Shown here one piece after another: positions 42,940 to 54,199 of a DNA stretch of 64,000 bases. How positions within the stretch are numbered: position 1 is the stretch's first letter; every line of letters starts with the position of its first letter. A model generated the notes under the pieces. The model was not told where the DNA came from and ran no database searches. It was given only the letters and a program-made list of their open reading frames with translations. The translations under genes and the position numbers were made by a program. The stretch is from Gracilaria domingensis (Eukaryota; Rhodophyta; Florideophyceae; Gracilariales; Gracilariaceae): the NCBI GenBank assembly GCA_022539475.1, contig VCMS01000098.1, positions 1 through 64,000 of the forward strand, in the 5' to 3' direction.

Positions 42940-43935
42940 TCAGAAATTTGTTCTTCCAACAGGTCCGAAGAACATGAAATCGGCCTCACAGCTGGCCTGA
43001 AACAATGTGCAAACATTACAGAACCTCTCACCATTACTGGCCATGGGCCTGAAGAAGGTGGGGCAGAATGAAGAGCAGCGCAGGTTGCAGTCAGGCTTCG
43101 GGTTTCCGTCTGTGCGTGTGGCCCAAGCTTTGCAAGTACTGACAATCCCACTATTGACTGGAAGAGGAACGCTGCAGGAAAAGTCTGGTCCTTTTGAACC
43201 GCACAATGCAACTGTACAGGATTGGATTTCTTGTAGCTCCTGACAAGTACCGGAATTCGGTCTATCCACCGCTGGGAAGCCAAAGTCGTCAATCACGCAT
43301 ATCAAACCCTCTTCGCATGGTATAGGAGGGAAAAGAGAGCCAGATGTCGAGCAGCGTGATCCCAGCGGAATGCAGCCGATTCCTCTTGTCGTGCAACACA
43401 TGGCTTGATCAACTATGTTGATAGGCGGTATGCAGGGTTCGGTTTCTACTGGACCAAAGATTTCAAAGTCTGAGTCACAGCTAGCACCCTGTAGAAAACA
43501 AAGATTGCAGAACTCTTGCCCATTACTTGCAACGAGCTTAGTTTCGAGACACCCCAACGGACATATTTCAGGACAAACGGGACCTGGTGGGGCACCATCT
43601 TCTCCAGTAGCCCAAACACCACATGTAGTGACAAAAGTCCCGACCATACAGATCGTGTCAGCTCCCGTAGCACTACATACAGGTACGGAACACTCGGGAG
43701 GTGGAGATTCTAAAAAGGTGCACACTCCAGAAGCAGGTAAGTCTACGGCAATAAAGCCGAAGTCGCTAATGACACATGTCAAACCTTCTTCACAGGGTGC
43801 TGGAGGGATCAGACCCCCAATGAAGCAACTTTCTCCTTCCGGTAGAGGAGACGGAGTAGGAAAGCCTCCTGGTCGACTCTGGGCCAAACCTGATGCAAAG
43901 AAAAGTGAGGCGGCAAATAGTGAAATAGAACGCAT
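42940..43935 (-). CDS. Secreted cysteine-rich protein with an internal duplication
   Basis: 331 residues, intronless, with signal peptide MRSISLFAASLFFASGLAQS. The mature protein consists of two similar halves of about 150 residues. The first includes PCEEGLTCVISDFGFIAVDL, CTFLESPPPECSVPVCSATG and GQEFCNLCFLQGASCDSDFE. The second repeats the pattern as PCEEGLICVIDDFGFPAVDR, SCTVALCGSKGPDFSC and GERFCNVCTLFQASCEADFM. The close of each half, FCN-C-C ... DF-FGP, and the Cys spacing are conserved, so the halves arose by tandem duplication of one disulphide-rich module. Family not recognised (some likeness to Kazal-type or IGFBP-like cysteine patterns). Probably extracellular. Confidence 0.78.
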   Translation of the reverse strand: MRSISLFAASLFFASGLAQSRPGGFPTPSPLPEGESCFIGGLIPPAPCEEGLTCVISDFGFIAVDLPASGVCTFLESPPPECSVPVCSATGADTICMVGTFVTTCGVWATGEDGAPPGPVCPEICPLGCLETKLVASNGQEFCNLCFLQGASCDSDFEIFGPVETEPCIPPINIVDQAMCCTTRGIGCIPLGSRCSTSGSLFPPIPCEEGLICVIDDFGFPAVDRPNSGTCQELQEIQSCTVALCGSKGPDFSCSVPLPVNSGIVSTCKAWATRTDGNPKPDCNLRCSSFCPTFFRPMASNGERFCNVCTLFQASCEADFMFFGPVGRTNF

Positions 43936-45773
43936 GTCGAAGGTTGTGTCGACGTTTTTTCAGTTCTTCTTCACGACGTAGGTTTACTCAGCGGTACAAA
44001 ACAGAACTAAACAAGAGGACAGTTTTGCATTTATGTACTCGGGCAGCGACCAAGTTGTATGTGGTTAACGGATACAGGAGAATACTGCGGGGAGGTTTTG
44101 CTTCACGATGCCATCGACAACTGGTTGTGGACGCCATCATGGCGTGCAAATTAGTTGTCCCCAAGATAGCCATTGTCATGATTCATGACAGAGATTGACT
44201 CATGTACGTGTATCAACTGAATAAGTGTTAAGCACGGTATCTAGGGTATCACCCTTTCATTTTGCGTATCTCCCATGGCATTAGGTTTGGTAAACATGAT
44301 CGTCGACCATCATCATGACGTTCAGCAGGTCCGAATATGATATCTAGTCCGGTAAACTAAACAACACTTTATATCATGTTTCTGAATTGATTTTGATCGA
44401 TTCGAAGAGGTTGAGATTTCTCTTTTCCTTGTTATCGGCAACGCGAAGACCTGTTCTACGTACAGTTTAACGTAAACGACATGATGTTCACCATCATGAT
44501 GATCTCTTCTATACTCTTTTATAAATGAATGCATGATGAGACAACAATCGAGATCAGATCGCATAACGTTTGTCTCTCTCTGTTGTGTTTATGGGTGTAG
44601 CAGCCTAGTTAACGTTTGTCATTGCTCAATGATATCATTGCCGAATATGATTTGATTTTGTCGAACTTTAGCTCGCTCTATTACTGCCCTGCTCCTATGG
44701 GGCGTAGCTCTCGCAATCTCACAGGTATCCTTATGACTACCCCTGCCGCTTGGTATTATGCATACCTTGGCAGCAAAAACTGTGAACCCGCAGTTGCTAC
44801 TTTGCTACAATGCTGGAAACTTAGGTTTCCGGTATATCCAGACGACTGTGGCTCTGTTGCATGTGGATTCAATTATCTCATACTCAAGGTTTAACAGGTG
44901 CGCTTCTCGTTGCAGTATCAGATGAAAAGCAACAATGGCTTGGACTGTTCAATAGTCTTTGCTCAATTGTCAGGCAGAGAAGATGGCGCTAGCATGGTGT
45001 GATGGTCCAATGAGATCCACACGCGTCAAACATGTTCCTACATTCGTTCGGACAATGTAGACTCTGCAGGTGACCGTTGGTAGACATGTTCTTTGCAACG
45101 GAGTCCTCAAATCTAATACGCCATATGAGATAGAGAGAAAATTGACAGCTTAAAGAGTGAAATGCTTGCCATCACTAATATAATCACGCAGGGCTCGTGG
45201 CGGCAACTGAATATCATGTCTTCTTTGCTATATGCGTGCCAAGCGAATGCAACAAATTGACATTGATGGCGTGTGTCCAACCGATAATTCGACAACGCTA
45301 CCTCTGCTTCTCTTCGAGAAACCCCTTTTTCTATCCAACGGGAAAGAGCCCCCCCGGAAAATTTAAAGGAAGATCGTAGGGGAGAAAAAGCTCTTAGTGA
45401 TTGACCTACGAGGGTATCCACGAAAAATCACGGTTGCACTTCGTGATATGGCTTCGATTCGCAAGTTGACCAGGATTATCCCTTTCTTTGCGAGAAAGCG
45501 CTTCTTCGACGAGAAGCGCTATATTCTACGTCGGAATTGGGCTAGAATACCCATAAAGAGAGAGAGAGAGGGTTATCCCTCATACCTCGCCACTCAAAGC
45601 TCATTTTCACAAGCAACCTGCTTGTGGGTTTTGGAAGTGCGTTGATGATGTGTGTAGTACCTCATCCAAGTTTTGCTGAATTACACATGTTTACGCATTA
45701 ACCAACTTCACATCTCAACTACCTTCGGTAGCAGTGCTCAATCGTAGTTCTCCAGTTGCATTGTGTGAGCAGA
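43936..45773. other. 1.8-kb intergenic region
   Basis: No supported gene. A 9-bp hairpin pairs 45497-45505 with 45512-45520. A weak open frame at 44616-44894 has no start context or domain. Confidence 0.4.
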
Positions 45774-48356
45774 TCAGCTCGAGGTCTGCCTCGCCCATAA
45801 ACTGGCGTAAAGTCCGTTCTTGTCCAACAATTCCTTGTGAGAGCCTTGTTCAAAAACGGTCACACATCTGTCCCGCCTATCTTCTCCCAGGACCACAATA
45901 CTGTCTGCCATTGTGATAGTCGACAATCGGTGTGCCACGACAATCGTAGACCGGTTCCTACATACTCGCCGTAATTGCGTTTGTATCTCGCGCTCCGTTC
46001 TCGTATCCTATGGAAAGTTAGTATCAAAGAGTGGTTGGATTGAGATAAGTTCCAACTTACTAATGCTGAGGACGCTTCATCGAGCAGTACGATGGCCGGA
46101 GACTTCAAAATGCAGCGCGCACAGCCTACTCGCTGACGCTCTCCACCGGACAACCGTACTCCGCGTTCTCCCACCAAGGAATCCAAACCCAGAGGTAAGC
46201 TCCGCACCAGAGGCATAAGCGCAGCAGCATCTGCTGCCTCTGCTATCTCATCGAGGCTTGCGTCTGGTCTGCCGTAAGCAATATTCTCTCGTAGAGTTTG
46301 ATTAAAAAGGGCCTGCGGTTTTCGTTAGTCATGGCGACATGCTTTGGTTCTGTTTCGTCGCGAGACAAGAGTACGCAGCTTACCGTTTCTTGAGCGACAA
46401 TCCCAATGTTTCGGCGGAGAGATGCCTGAGAGAGAGAGCGTATATCATGTCCGTCAATGTAAATTGCACCGCTAGATACATCATAGAAACGAAGCAGAAG
46501 TCTCAAAATTGTGCTACAATCGCGTCAGCCACTGTTCCATCCCAATACCTTCGCAGATTCATTTTTCACCTACCTCTTACCAACACCGGAAGCACCTACC
46601 AGAGCAACAGTGCTACCAGGAGCAACTTTAAATGTCACCTCACGTAGACCCTTCTGTCCCACTCCATTCCGTGAGGTCGGGTAGGAGAAGGAAACTCGAT
46701 CAAACACTATTTCCCCAACTTGTTTCGCAAGTATGTCCCTTGGATTAAACTTGAGTTGCAGAGCATTCGGTGAGTCCGTCACGGAGGACTTAGCACGGAG
46801 TAATGACACACACTTATCAAGATCGATTATGGATTGCGCAAGCAATCGGTAGGAAGTGGCAATGGTCTGAGGAAGTTGTTAATCCCCGAGATTCACACAC
46901 ATAATGAAAGGGAGCGATTATTCAACTTACCGCAAGCGGTCCAAAGAGCTGTGCAACGTATGCAGAGATAAGAACAAAATCTCCAGGCGTTAATGAATTG
47001 TTTGCTACGCCGATGGCAGCAAGCAAAAGAGATATGACCAACGCAACTGACTGTATAAGGCGTTGAAAGAGTTGCTGCGAATCCACGGCTAATCGGAATC
47101 GGGTGTACAGTCGTTGAAATGCGGATTCAAACCAAGAGTAAACACGAACTTCATAGGATTCCATTGCAAACGATTTGACAGTTTCATGGTTCAGCAAGGT
47201 ATCGACCACCTAATTGTACAGTTAGTTATGTGTCCCAGAGTGAACTGGATATAGGCTTTAGCAGAATGCGGATGAATAAAACGTACTCGATCTTAACACA
47301 CAGTATGGATAATCATTTAAACTTATAAGTAAGCTGGAAACATATCAAACCGAAGAAAATAGAGTGTACTTACCGCCAAGTTGATTGTCCACATCGTTTA
47401 CGCGTTTTCTCGTAATGACGCTGGATATTTGGTCAGAACAAGGCTCGAAAGGAGAAAAGCTCAAAACGGTCGCGAAACGTACGTAGATGCGGTGGTGTAA
47501 AACGTGACAGCGAAGAATAGCGATATGCAGAGTGCATTGCAGAGAGCGATGAGGGGAAGACGCAATCTAATGAAGACCGTAATGACGAATAGAGCTTCAA
47601 GGGCACTATAATCAAGTTAGAGAGCACACTTTCCCTGGATAACATAATAGAGAGTGATAAAACTTACGTTGGAAGAAGTGTAAACAACATGAGATCAACT
47701 ATAGTATCTAGAGCATCGGTTCCTCTATCAACGATCTTCGATAACTGCCCAACACGTCTGTTTGCATGGAAAGAAGCGCATAACATATGAAGATGTTCAT
47801 AAATATCGATCCCAAATCTTCTGGTAGCGTCGCATTCAATAATAGAATATGAGAACGTGCAAATGAAGTCGAACACATGCGAGAAGCTGGTCGCGAGAAA
47901 CAAATAGAAGAGCAAAGGATATGGGACGGATTGGGAAACTGTCAAAGTATCGAGAATGAGCTTTGTAAGGTATGGCTGTAACAAGTTTAAGCCACGAGTG
48001 AGAAAAAGAGAGCCTATCGAAGCGATTGTGAGAAAGGTGAAGTACGCTGTAGCAGGCCGTAGGTAAGGTTCCACGAGGCGCAGAGTGGTTTGCCAGCGTA
48101 CAGCAGAATCGAAGGAAGTACCGCCTTGTTCACTATCATCCGAAAGAGAAGAGGGTGTGGCACTTCCGTCGACAGAGTTCGAGTACAAAGAAAGTCCGGA
48201 GACATTTTGTATCAAAGGATACCTCTCCATGGGTTGGAAGGATGGCACCGCTCGATTGCTTCGCCCTTTCAACGGACAGAGAACGCCCTGACCGATGCGG
48301 GGACGAGGGTCGAAACGAATTGGTGCTGAAGCTAAGAACGCGTATGCGAATCTCAT
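45774..48356 (-). CDS. Half-size ABC transporter, ABCB subfamily (ATM/HMT type)
   Basis: Eight exons by my reading: 48356-47668, 47605-47483, 47420-47374, 47209-46931, 46866-46574, 46513-46384, 46312-46061 and 46007-45774, about 680 residues. A membrane domain comes first, with the subfamily motif [20 protein letters not shown] and an [10 protein letters not shown] block. The nucleotide-binding domain follows: Walker A (GASGVGKST, split by an intron), the Q-loop segment IGIVAQET, signature LSGGERQR, Walker [12 protein letters not shown], and H-loop VAHRLST. Such half-transporters dimerise. The ATM/ABCB7 relatives sit in the mitochondrial inner membrane and export sulphur compounds for Fe-S assembly; HMT/ABCB6 relatives sit in vacuolar or organellar membranes. 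The N-terminus ([20 protein letters not shown]) suits organelle import. The junction of exons 3 and 4 does not keep frame with the obvious splice sites. Confidence 0.85.
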
Positions 48357-48440
48357 TTTGGCTAAGTCTGAGATTCGGAAGATCCCGAGTTCAGGTTTAT
48401 GGTACTTCAATGCTGCGCTGTTGCACGTGTTAAGGATCAA

Positions 48441-49990
48441 TCCAAAGAAAAGAACCTTTGTATGGAGACATCACGACCTCAACGACTCGAAAAGACAGGG
48501 CCTAAGATCTCGCCGCCCCGGATCTGGGTGATGGTTATATGGCTAAAGACCAAGCCGTCTACTTTGGTGGCTTGGTACACGTAGATATACGAGCCCGTGT
48601 CAGCCCGGTCATCGTCGGCGTTATAAACATAAAACCGTTTCCCGCAATTTATTTCTACGGAAGAGCTCGTGTTGAGCACTTGGACAAATGAGGCCCTGAG
48701 AGGCCCTGTCTTAACAAGCGTTGAGCCGAAAATGCACAACGTTGACGACTTTAGGACCCATTTCCCCCGGAAAGGGCTCTTCCCGGTTTCTTTTTCAGAT
48801 ATGTGCTGCGGTGTCAGATAACGGTTCCAGGCTAGAGTCGTTCATTCAATCTCACGCAATGATATTAGGGATCGGAGCGATGGAAACATGACTGTTGTGG
48901 CAAACGTCCGTACGAAGCCCCCGTGTCGCGGTGCGTCCCTCTGCCGTCGACCTCTAAGGTTGATTAAAGAGGTAGTGGCGAGAAGAAGGCGATAGTCGTC
49001 GGCGGCGAAATGCTTGTACGGTAGAGAACACCTCTCGAGCGTATTACTGGATACGACCAAAGACCTTTGAACCGCTCGGTTCACGCAGGGGTAAGGGTTT
49101 CCCTTGGAATCCGACGCCACAGTGCCTAACAGATGAAACATTTCCATTACCAAGGGTAAGGAATCCTTACTAAGGATAGTTGTGGAGGAGTACTCAAGAT
49201 CATCTTGATCTTGACTATGTACCGATGTGCAATAGGGGTTCACAAATTAAGATGTATCAGCAAATGCAGCGACCGACTCGCCAGAGCACGAGTAACTTTT
49301 ACGTGTAGGAAGGTACGTGTACTTGTAGGGTTTCCCACTAGTACGTACGACGAGGCGTTTTCGCAGCGTGGTGCAGTTTTAGACAGCCAACGTGCCAATT
49401 TGATGCAAGTGGAAAGAGAAGCTCTTGGCGCTTTTTCTTGGTGTCATATGCACAGGATGGGTGCAAGGTTTCAAAGAGGAACGAGGCCAAGAAGAACTTG
49501 ACCGAAACGGCATATTGTCGGTACTCTGCATAAGTTCCGGTTTACTTGGTCTGCCCAAGCAGCAGGCTCTAGAAAATCAAAGCAGGCCGCACATGATGCA
49601 TTCTATCTTTGAGATGGCGGTTGAAACACTGACGACGAAGATGCTCAAAATCGAGTGGCATACCTTGAGTACCTCCGGCTGTTCCACTCTCTCCGCCGGG
49701 CGTCTGGCATGACCTCATCGGGATATCGAAGCTTCATCAAAGAGAGAGCTCCTTCTCTTATGTCACTGCTTACTTCACGACTTACGTCACCTGCGGAGCC
49801 GTCACCAACTGAGTGTGTCACTGTAGTGTGACTGCTTCGTTCCGCACAGGTGACACTGTCGCCACGTGCCTCGTTGGCCTTTCTATGGGAGGGAATAGCT
49901 GTTGTGCCACCACATTTGTCGGCATCTTCATATTCGATATGGTCTGATGAACTACGCGAAGACGCACTGCTTCGCGCATCGGCGCTGTCG
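48441..49990. other. 1.5-kb intergenic region, weak reading frames
   Basis: No gene can be supported with confidence. A minus-strand frame at 49645-50049 is Ser/Arg/Asp-rich and could be an alternative C-terminal exon of the zinc-finger gene upstream, but it is not in frame with the simplest splicing. Confidence 0.35.
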
Positions 49991-50849
49991 TCAACCATTG
50001 CCTTGCCCGCATGGTTTCGAACTCGATCTCTGTGCTGCCTGTTCTCCAATTCGACGAATGCTGAGAACGTTAGATTGTACAGAAAAGTATAGAGTGGTTG
50101 TTTTCGCTTCCGTAGTCGAAACTGAGAGACTTACGTGTAGTAGTGTCGGTTGGCATTGAAGCCTTTGTTGAAGGATGCTAGACACTTTTCATCGAGACAT
50201 ATGTGAATTCGTGGAGATCTTATTCGTCTCGCTTTCCTCTTCTACACACATGGAAGGAAGACGGATTGTCAGACGCCTTGGGTCGATGGTTAAATGCAGT
50301 TGCGGATCACACATACGGAAATCTTTCGAAGCTCGGTGTCGTTCCATCTGGAGCGCAATTTGGGCCTTGCCTCCTGTTTTAGGTTTTAAAAAATATAGAA
50401 GGCGTCGTTAGCAGAGCATAATTCCTATCCAACGCTCTATATAGAATCGACTGATTCGGAAACTCACCCATGCAAGATTTCTCTCGGCCCTCTTGTGATT
50501 CTGTGTACCAAAACACGAGTGCGGCTGTTAGCGCTGTTATCTTACTTTTAGCACTCACCTTAAAAAGACGCCGATGAGCAGCAATACGTACCAGAATCTG
50601 TCCAAAGCCCTGAAACGTCTGCTTGCAACTCTCAATATGACACTTGACAATGGTCTTACTGTCGTACAACTTTTGCAGTAACTTTGCCTCTCTCGAGTTC
50701 CTCTGAATGCCGGCCGGTGGGTCACAGGCATCAAAGTGTTCCGGCACATCATCCGAAACCGAGAAGATGGTACCAATTGAAGCAGGACAACCATCTTCAA
50801 TAGCTATCAGACGTCTGGCCAACTGAACAATGCCAGCTTCTTCGTCCAT
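49991..50849 (-). CDS. C2H2-type zinc-finger protein, five exons
   Basis: Start ATG at 50849. Exons: 50849-50559, 50500-50468 (33 nt), 50373-50317, 50241-50135 and 50060-49991, about 185 residues. The donors are GTGAGT, GTGAGT, GTATGT and GTAAGT; CTAAC branch motifs are seen in introns 1 and 2. Two related finger-like segments appear: KCHIESCKQTFQGF followed by AAHRRLFKNH, and ICLDEKCLASFNKGF followed by RHYYT. Both are C-x4-C with a Phe and downstream His residues, so a C2H2-type nucleic-acid-binding role is likely. The last exon is the weakest part: its other frame continues as a Ser-rich tail, so the true C-terminus may be longer. Confidence 0.55.
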
Positions 50850-51764
50850 GGTGTTATGAGACTGATTTGTTGTGCACTACCCAGGCAGCAATTTGAAAGC
50901 GGATGGGGGGAGGAGGGGGGTAACTGAGGAAAGGAAGGGTTCCTAGAGGGTGAGATACGACATGGGCTGAGGATTTGGGGTGGTGTTAGCGGCAGATATA
51001 AGTAGAGCATCGGATATTGTGACCAAAATGCTAACACAAAACCGGTGCAGCTTTTTCGCAATGACGCTGGTTGTGGTTCTCGAATGTTTGTAGCGAAAAA
51101 GGATATATCTGCTCTCGCTGGCATCCTTCATGTCGGCATTAAGTCTGGGGTATAACCAAGCTGAGAGGTGATTATGGAGCAAGACTCGGGAAAGTTTGGT
51201 ATAGGTTGGTGCAAATAGAAAAAATAGGAGAAGAAGTGTAGGTGAAACTGGACAAGTGACAGACGGAAGCATTTAAGAGACCCAGACGGTAGATTTCGGA
51301 ATTGGCGCCAATGATCGCACGGAGCGAAGCCGAAGCAGATGCTGGCTAGAGCAAGAAGACGACCATTCCCTCCGAAAACGGCGAAAAACGGCGCAAGAAG
51401 GCACCACCTCCGCGCTTCGAGCGACGGCGAACTAATGTCGGGCACTTCGAGGAAGAGACGCGCGCGGCAATGATGCGCGAGCCCGACGCACGCGCCACGG
51501 CGCACGACTCGTGCCGGGCACGGCTCGACGTAACACACTGCGACTGGTGACGTGTGTCGGCCAAGCGCGGCGCGCCACGTGGGCGCCCACACCAATCAGC
51601 TGCACCGCCGCGCCTGCGACCGTTACGGTGTAACACGCTGGTGCGCGCGTGCGCGTGCTGCGATCTTCCGGCCCAACGCCTCGCTGCGCGTCTTCCGCCG
51701 TCTCCGTCGCCCATGGCTCGCACACCCTCTCCGCCGCTGCCGCCCTCCATGTCTGCGTCTGCGT
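50850..51764. promoter_or_regulatory. Divergent upstream region
   Basis: About 900 bp between the zinc-finger gene and the coiled-coil gene. It becomes strongly GC- and CGCG-rich toward 51480-51760. It holds no separate gene that I can support. Confidence 0.35.
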
Positions 51765-54134
51765 ATGCGTCCCGCCCTCCACGCCGCCGCACAGCACTCC
51801 ACGCCGCCGCACAGCAATCTGCTCAGCTCGTACGCCGCCCACATGAAGAGTCTTTCTGCCGCGCTCGACACGCGCGCGCACGCCTTGCGTAATGCCGAGG
51901 CGCGTCTTGAGAGTCGCGGCAGTGCCCTGCGCGCTCACGAGCGCGCGCTGGCCTCCTTAGAGCGCCGCATGAGATCAGAGATGACCGCCTTTCTTCGCGA
52001 CGTCGCCGCCAGACAGAGGCAGCTGTCGCGGTGGGAGCAGCGCGCCGAGAAGGGTAGGAAGCTCGTCGCTGCCATCACCAACAACAAGGAGCAGTTGAAG
52101 ACCACCAAGACTGCGCTTGAGCACAAGAACACGCAGCTCCAGCTTGTGGAGAAGGAGTATGCGGCGCTGACGCAGTCCCGCGACGCCATCACCTCTCAAA
52201 TCGACGCTGCCAAGACCGAGCTCGGCAGACTCGCCACGGAGGCCAGACGCATTTCCGATGAGAAGATCCGCCTTGAGACGCTCGCGAACAGACTGGAAAT
52301 GTTGGAGGCCGCTGTCCGGAAGCGCGAGAGAGAGGTCGATGCCACCGAGGCTGCTGTCGCTGTCAAGTCGGAACGTTTGGCTTCACTGGAGAACTTTGAG
52401 CGTGTGGTTGCCCCGCTTCAGGCTTTTGTTGATGATTTTTCTGCCTTAGAACAAAGGGAAACCGTGTCGATACGCGACGATGTTGCCGGGGGAGTTCAGA
52501 TTGCCCTCATGGCTTTGCGTGAAATGCATACCAAATTGCGAGCTTTCACTGACACTCGCGCTCAACTGGATGGTTTGCAAGCTAATCTTGAACGAAGGGA
52601 AAACAGTTTGAGGGAAAGAGAACTTTCTATCCGACAACGGGAACATACTGTGGATGTGACTGAAACTAGGATATCCACTGAACAGGATAAACTGTCTCTA
52701 CAGAACAATCAACTGAAGGAAGGAATGCGTTCTCTTGATACCACGCGTGCGGATATTGATCGCCGCGAGGAGCAAATTCATAAGAAGGAGCGAGAGCTCA
52801 TGCAAAGGGAATCCAAGTTGCAACATCGTGAAGCTGCTATCACCCAATCTGAAAAGACTCTTGCTCGAAGAGAGCGTTCTATTCGAAGAGCTCATTCCGC
52901 TGTCACAGAGCGAGAGGCTGCTATTGATCAGCGTGAACGCGACGTCGAAACCGAACGCGCCAACTTCAACAATATGAAACGATCCATTGATCTTCGTGAG
53001 GCCATGTTGGAGACTAGAGAACTCGAACTTGTGGCCAGAGAAGCGTCTCTTTCTGATAACTCGCGCCCTTTGCTTTCAGAGCACTCGAGGACAAAACGAC
53101 AGGCTGACGGTTCTGGGCATGAGGCACATTCTGGTGTTCAGGAGAGGGAAGGACTGATTGGTAAGGAGGTTACAAAAGAACAATCTGTGAGTGAAGAAGG
53201 TGGCAAATATGAGCCTGGGAACGTTTCACCTCCCCGAAAGCAACCGCGATTGCGCACAGTTCGTCGCCAACTAGAGTTTGAGACAGCTCATAGAAGACTG
53301 CCTAATGTTGGTCAAGGTGATACACGACAAGCAGATGGTGACGATGAAGACAACGACAACGGGAGTGAGGCGGCCGCCGAACAATTATTGCCAGAACTTG
53401 TTAGTGCCAGGGCTCTATGGAAGGAACGTATCTTGCGACTTCAGGTTGTTGTGCGCAATATGCGGGATAATACATGGGGACTAAAGGCTCACGTGCAACC
53501 CGTACTGAATGCAGTGGCAGACAAGCTCGGGTCTGTGAGGAGTGAGATTGAAACGGCTCCATTGCAGCACTCGGCAGGAAGTGCGAAACAAGATTATGCA
53601 GCGGAGCAAGGACTGCAAGTACGCTGGGGTTCTATCATGCGGGAGCAGTTGGACGCTGTGAGAGAGGTTCAAACTGGAATGCTGATCGGGCTTAACAAAC
53701 AAGAAGAGGCTGCACAAGTTGGTGAAATGAGCGATGAGTCAAGTACGGTTACGACAGGAGAAAAAGACAGCGGACTAAGGAGTGCTGGTAGTTTGGACCA
53801 GGAGAGCTCTGTAGATGCCACCTTGGACGTGACTACTACCCTAGAACTAAAGGACGAAATCAGGGGGCAGAAGCAAGAGGCTCGCGCGATTCCATCTCTG
53901 TTTCAAGGAGTTGGAAGTCGTCGTCAAGCTCGCGGAAGGCAGGGTGACAACTTGGCTCTACAGGCTAGAGACGAAGGGCTCGGCAGGCGCACAAGGAGAA
54001 GAATTGCGACCAGTGGTGGACGGCTAGGCGAGCCAAGCGTCAATCGTGCCGGGGACGGCACAACGGACCTGTTTCAAGAGCTGGCTTCCCTGCGAAGTGA
54101 ATTAGACACAATCACAGGAATACTTAACGTATGA
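51765..54134 (+). CDS. Long coiled-coil protein
   Basis: 789 residues from the ATG at 51765, intronless. The open frame continues upstream without ATG, and a second ATG at 51843 would also give the full coiled coil, so the exact start is uncertain. From about residue 30 to 450 the protein is almost continuous heptad sequence, with many RE-x-x-L and R-x-E-x-x-L repeats (for example ERRENSLRERELSIRQREHT and REAAITQSEKTLARRERS). A central acidic, polar part has a candidate nuclear signal (PPRKQPRLRTVRRQLEF). The C-terminal third is mixed, with a basic GRRTRRRIATSGGR patch and a final short helix. A structural or scaffold role, perhaps nuclear, is inferred. The 3' end lies 65 bp from the convergent eL31 gene. 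Confidence 0.8.
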   Translation: MRPALHAAAQHSTPPHSNLLSSYAAHMKSLSAALDTRAHALRNAEARLESRGSALRAHERALASLERRMRSEMTAFLRDVAARQRQLSRWEQRAEKGRKLVAAITNNKEQLKTTKTALEHKNTQLQLVEKEYAALTQSRDAITSQIDAAKTELGRLATEARRISDEKIRLETLANRLEMLEAAVRKREREVDATEAAVAVKSERLASLENFERVVAPLQAFVDDFSALEQRETVSIRDDVAGGVQIALMALREMHTKLRAFTDTRAQLDGLQANLERRENSLRERELSIRQREHTVDVTETRISTEQDKLSLQNNQLKEGMRSLDTTRADIDRREEQIHKKERELMQRESKLQHREAAITQSEKTLARRERSIRRAHSAVTEREAAIDQRERDVETERANFNNMKRSIDLREAMLETRELELVAREASLSDNSRPLLSEHSRTKRQADGSGHEAHSGVQEREGLIGKEVTKEQSVSEEGGKYEPGNVSPPRKQPRLRTVRRQLEFETAHRRLPNVGQGDTRQADGDDEDNDNGSEAAAEQLLPELVSARALWKERILRLQVVVRNMRDNTWGLKAHVQPVLNAVADKLGSVRSEIETAPLQHSAGSAKQDYAAEQGLQVRWGSIMREQLDAVREVQTGMLIGLNKQEEAAQVGEMSDESSTVTTGEKDSGLRSAGSLDQESSVDATLDVTTTLELKDEIRGQKQEARAIPSLFQGVGSRRQARGRQGDNLALQARDEGLGRRTRRRIATSGGRLGEPSVNRAGDGTTDLFQELASLRSELDTITGILNV

Positions 54135-54199
54135 TAGACAATGTAACATGATACAAAACACACTAAATCAAACATGAGCAGAAGATCAACTGCTCGCGT

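Noticed and set aside
44616-44894. 92-residue plus-strand frame with several cysteines
   Set aside because: Begins at TTG, has no ATG until late and no domain; treated as chance.
45336-48790. Weakly similar GGGAAAGAGCCC-type segments on both sides of the ABC gene in opposite orientation
   Set aside because: Similarity is about 20 bp and C/G-rich; not enough to call inverted repeats flanking the gene.
48842-49243. 133-residue minus-strand open frame
   Set aside because: Starts at a non-ATG codon and has no recognised motif; no splice context links it to a neighbour.
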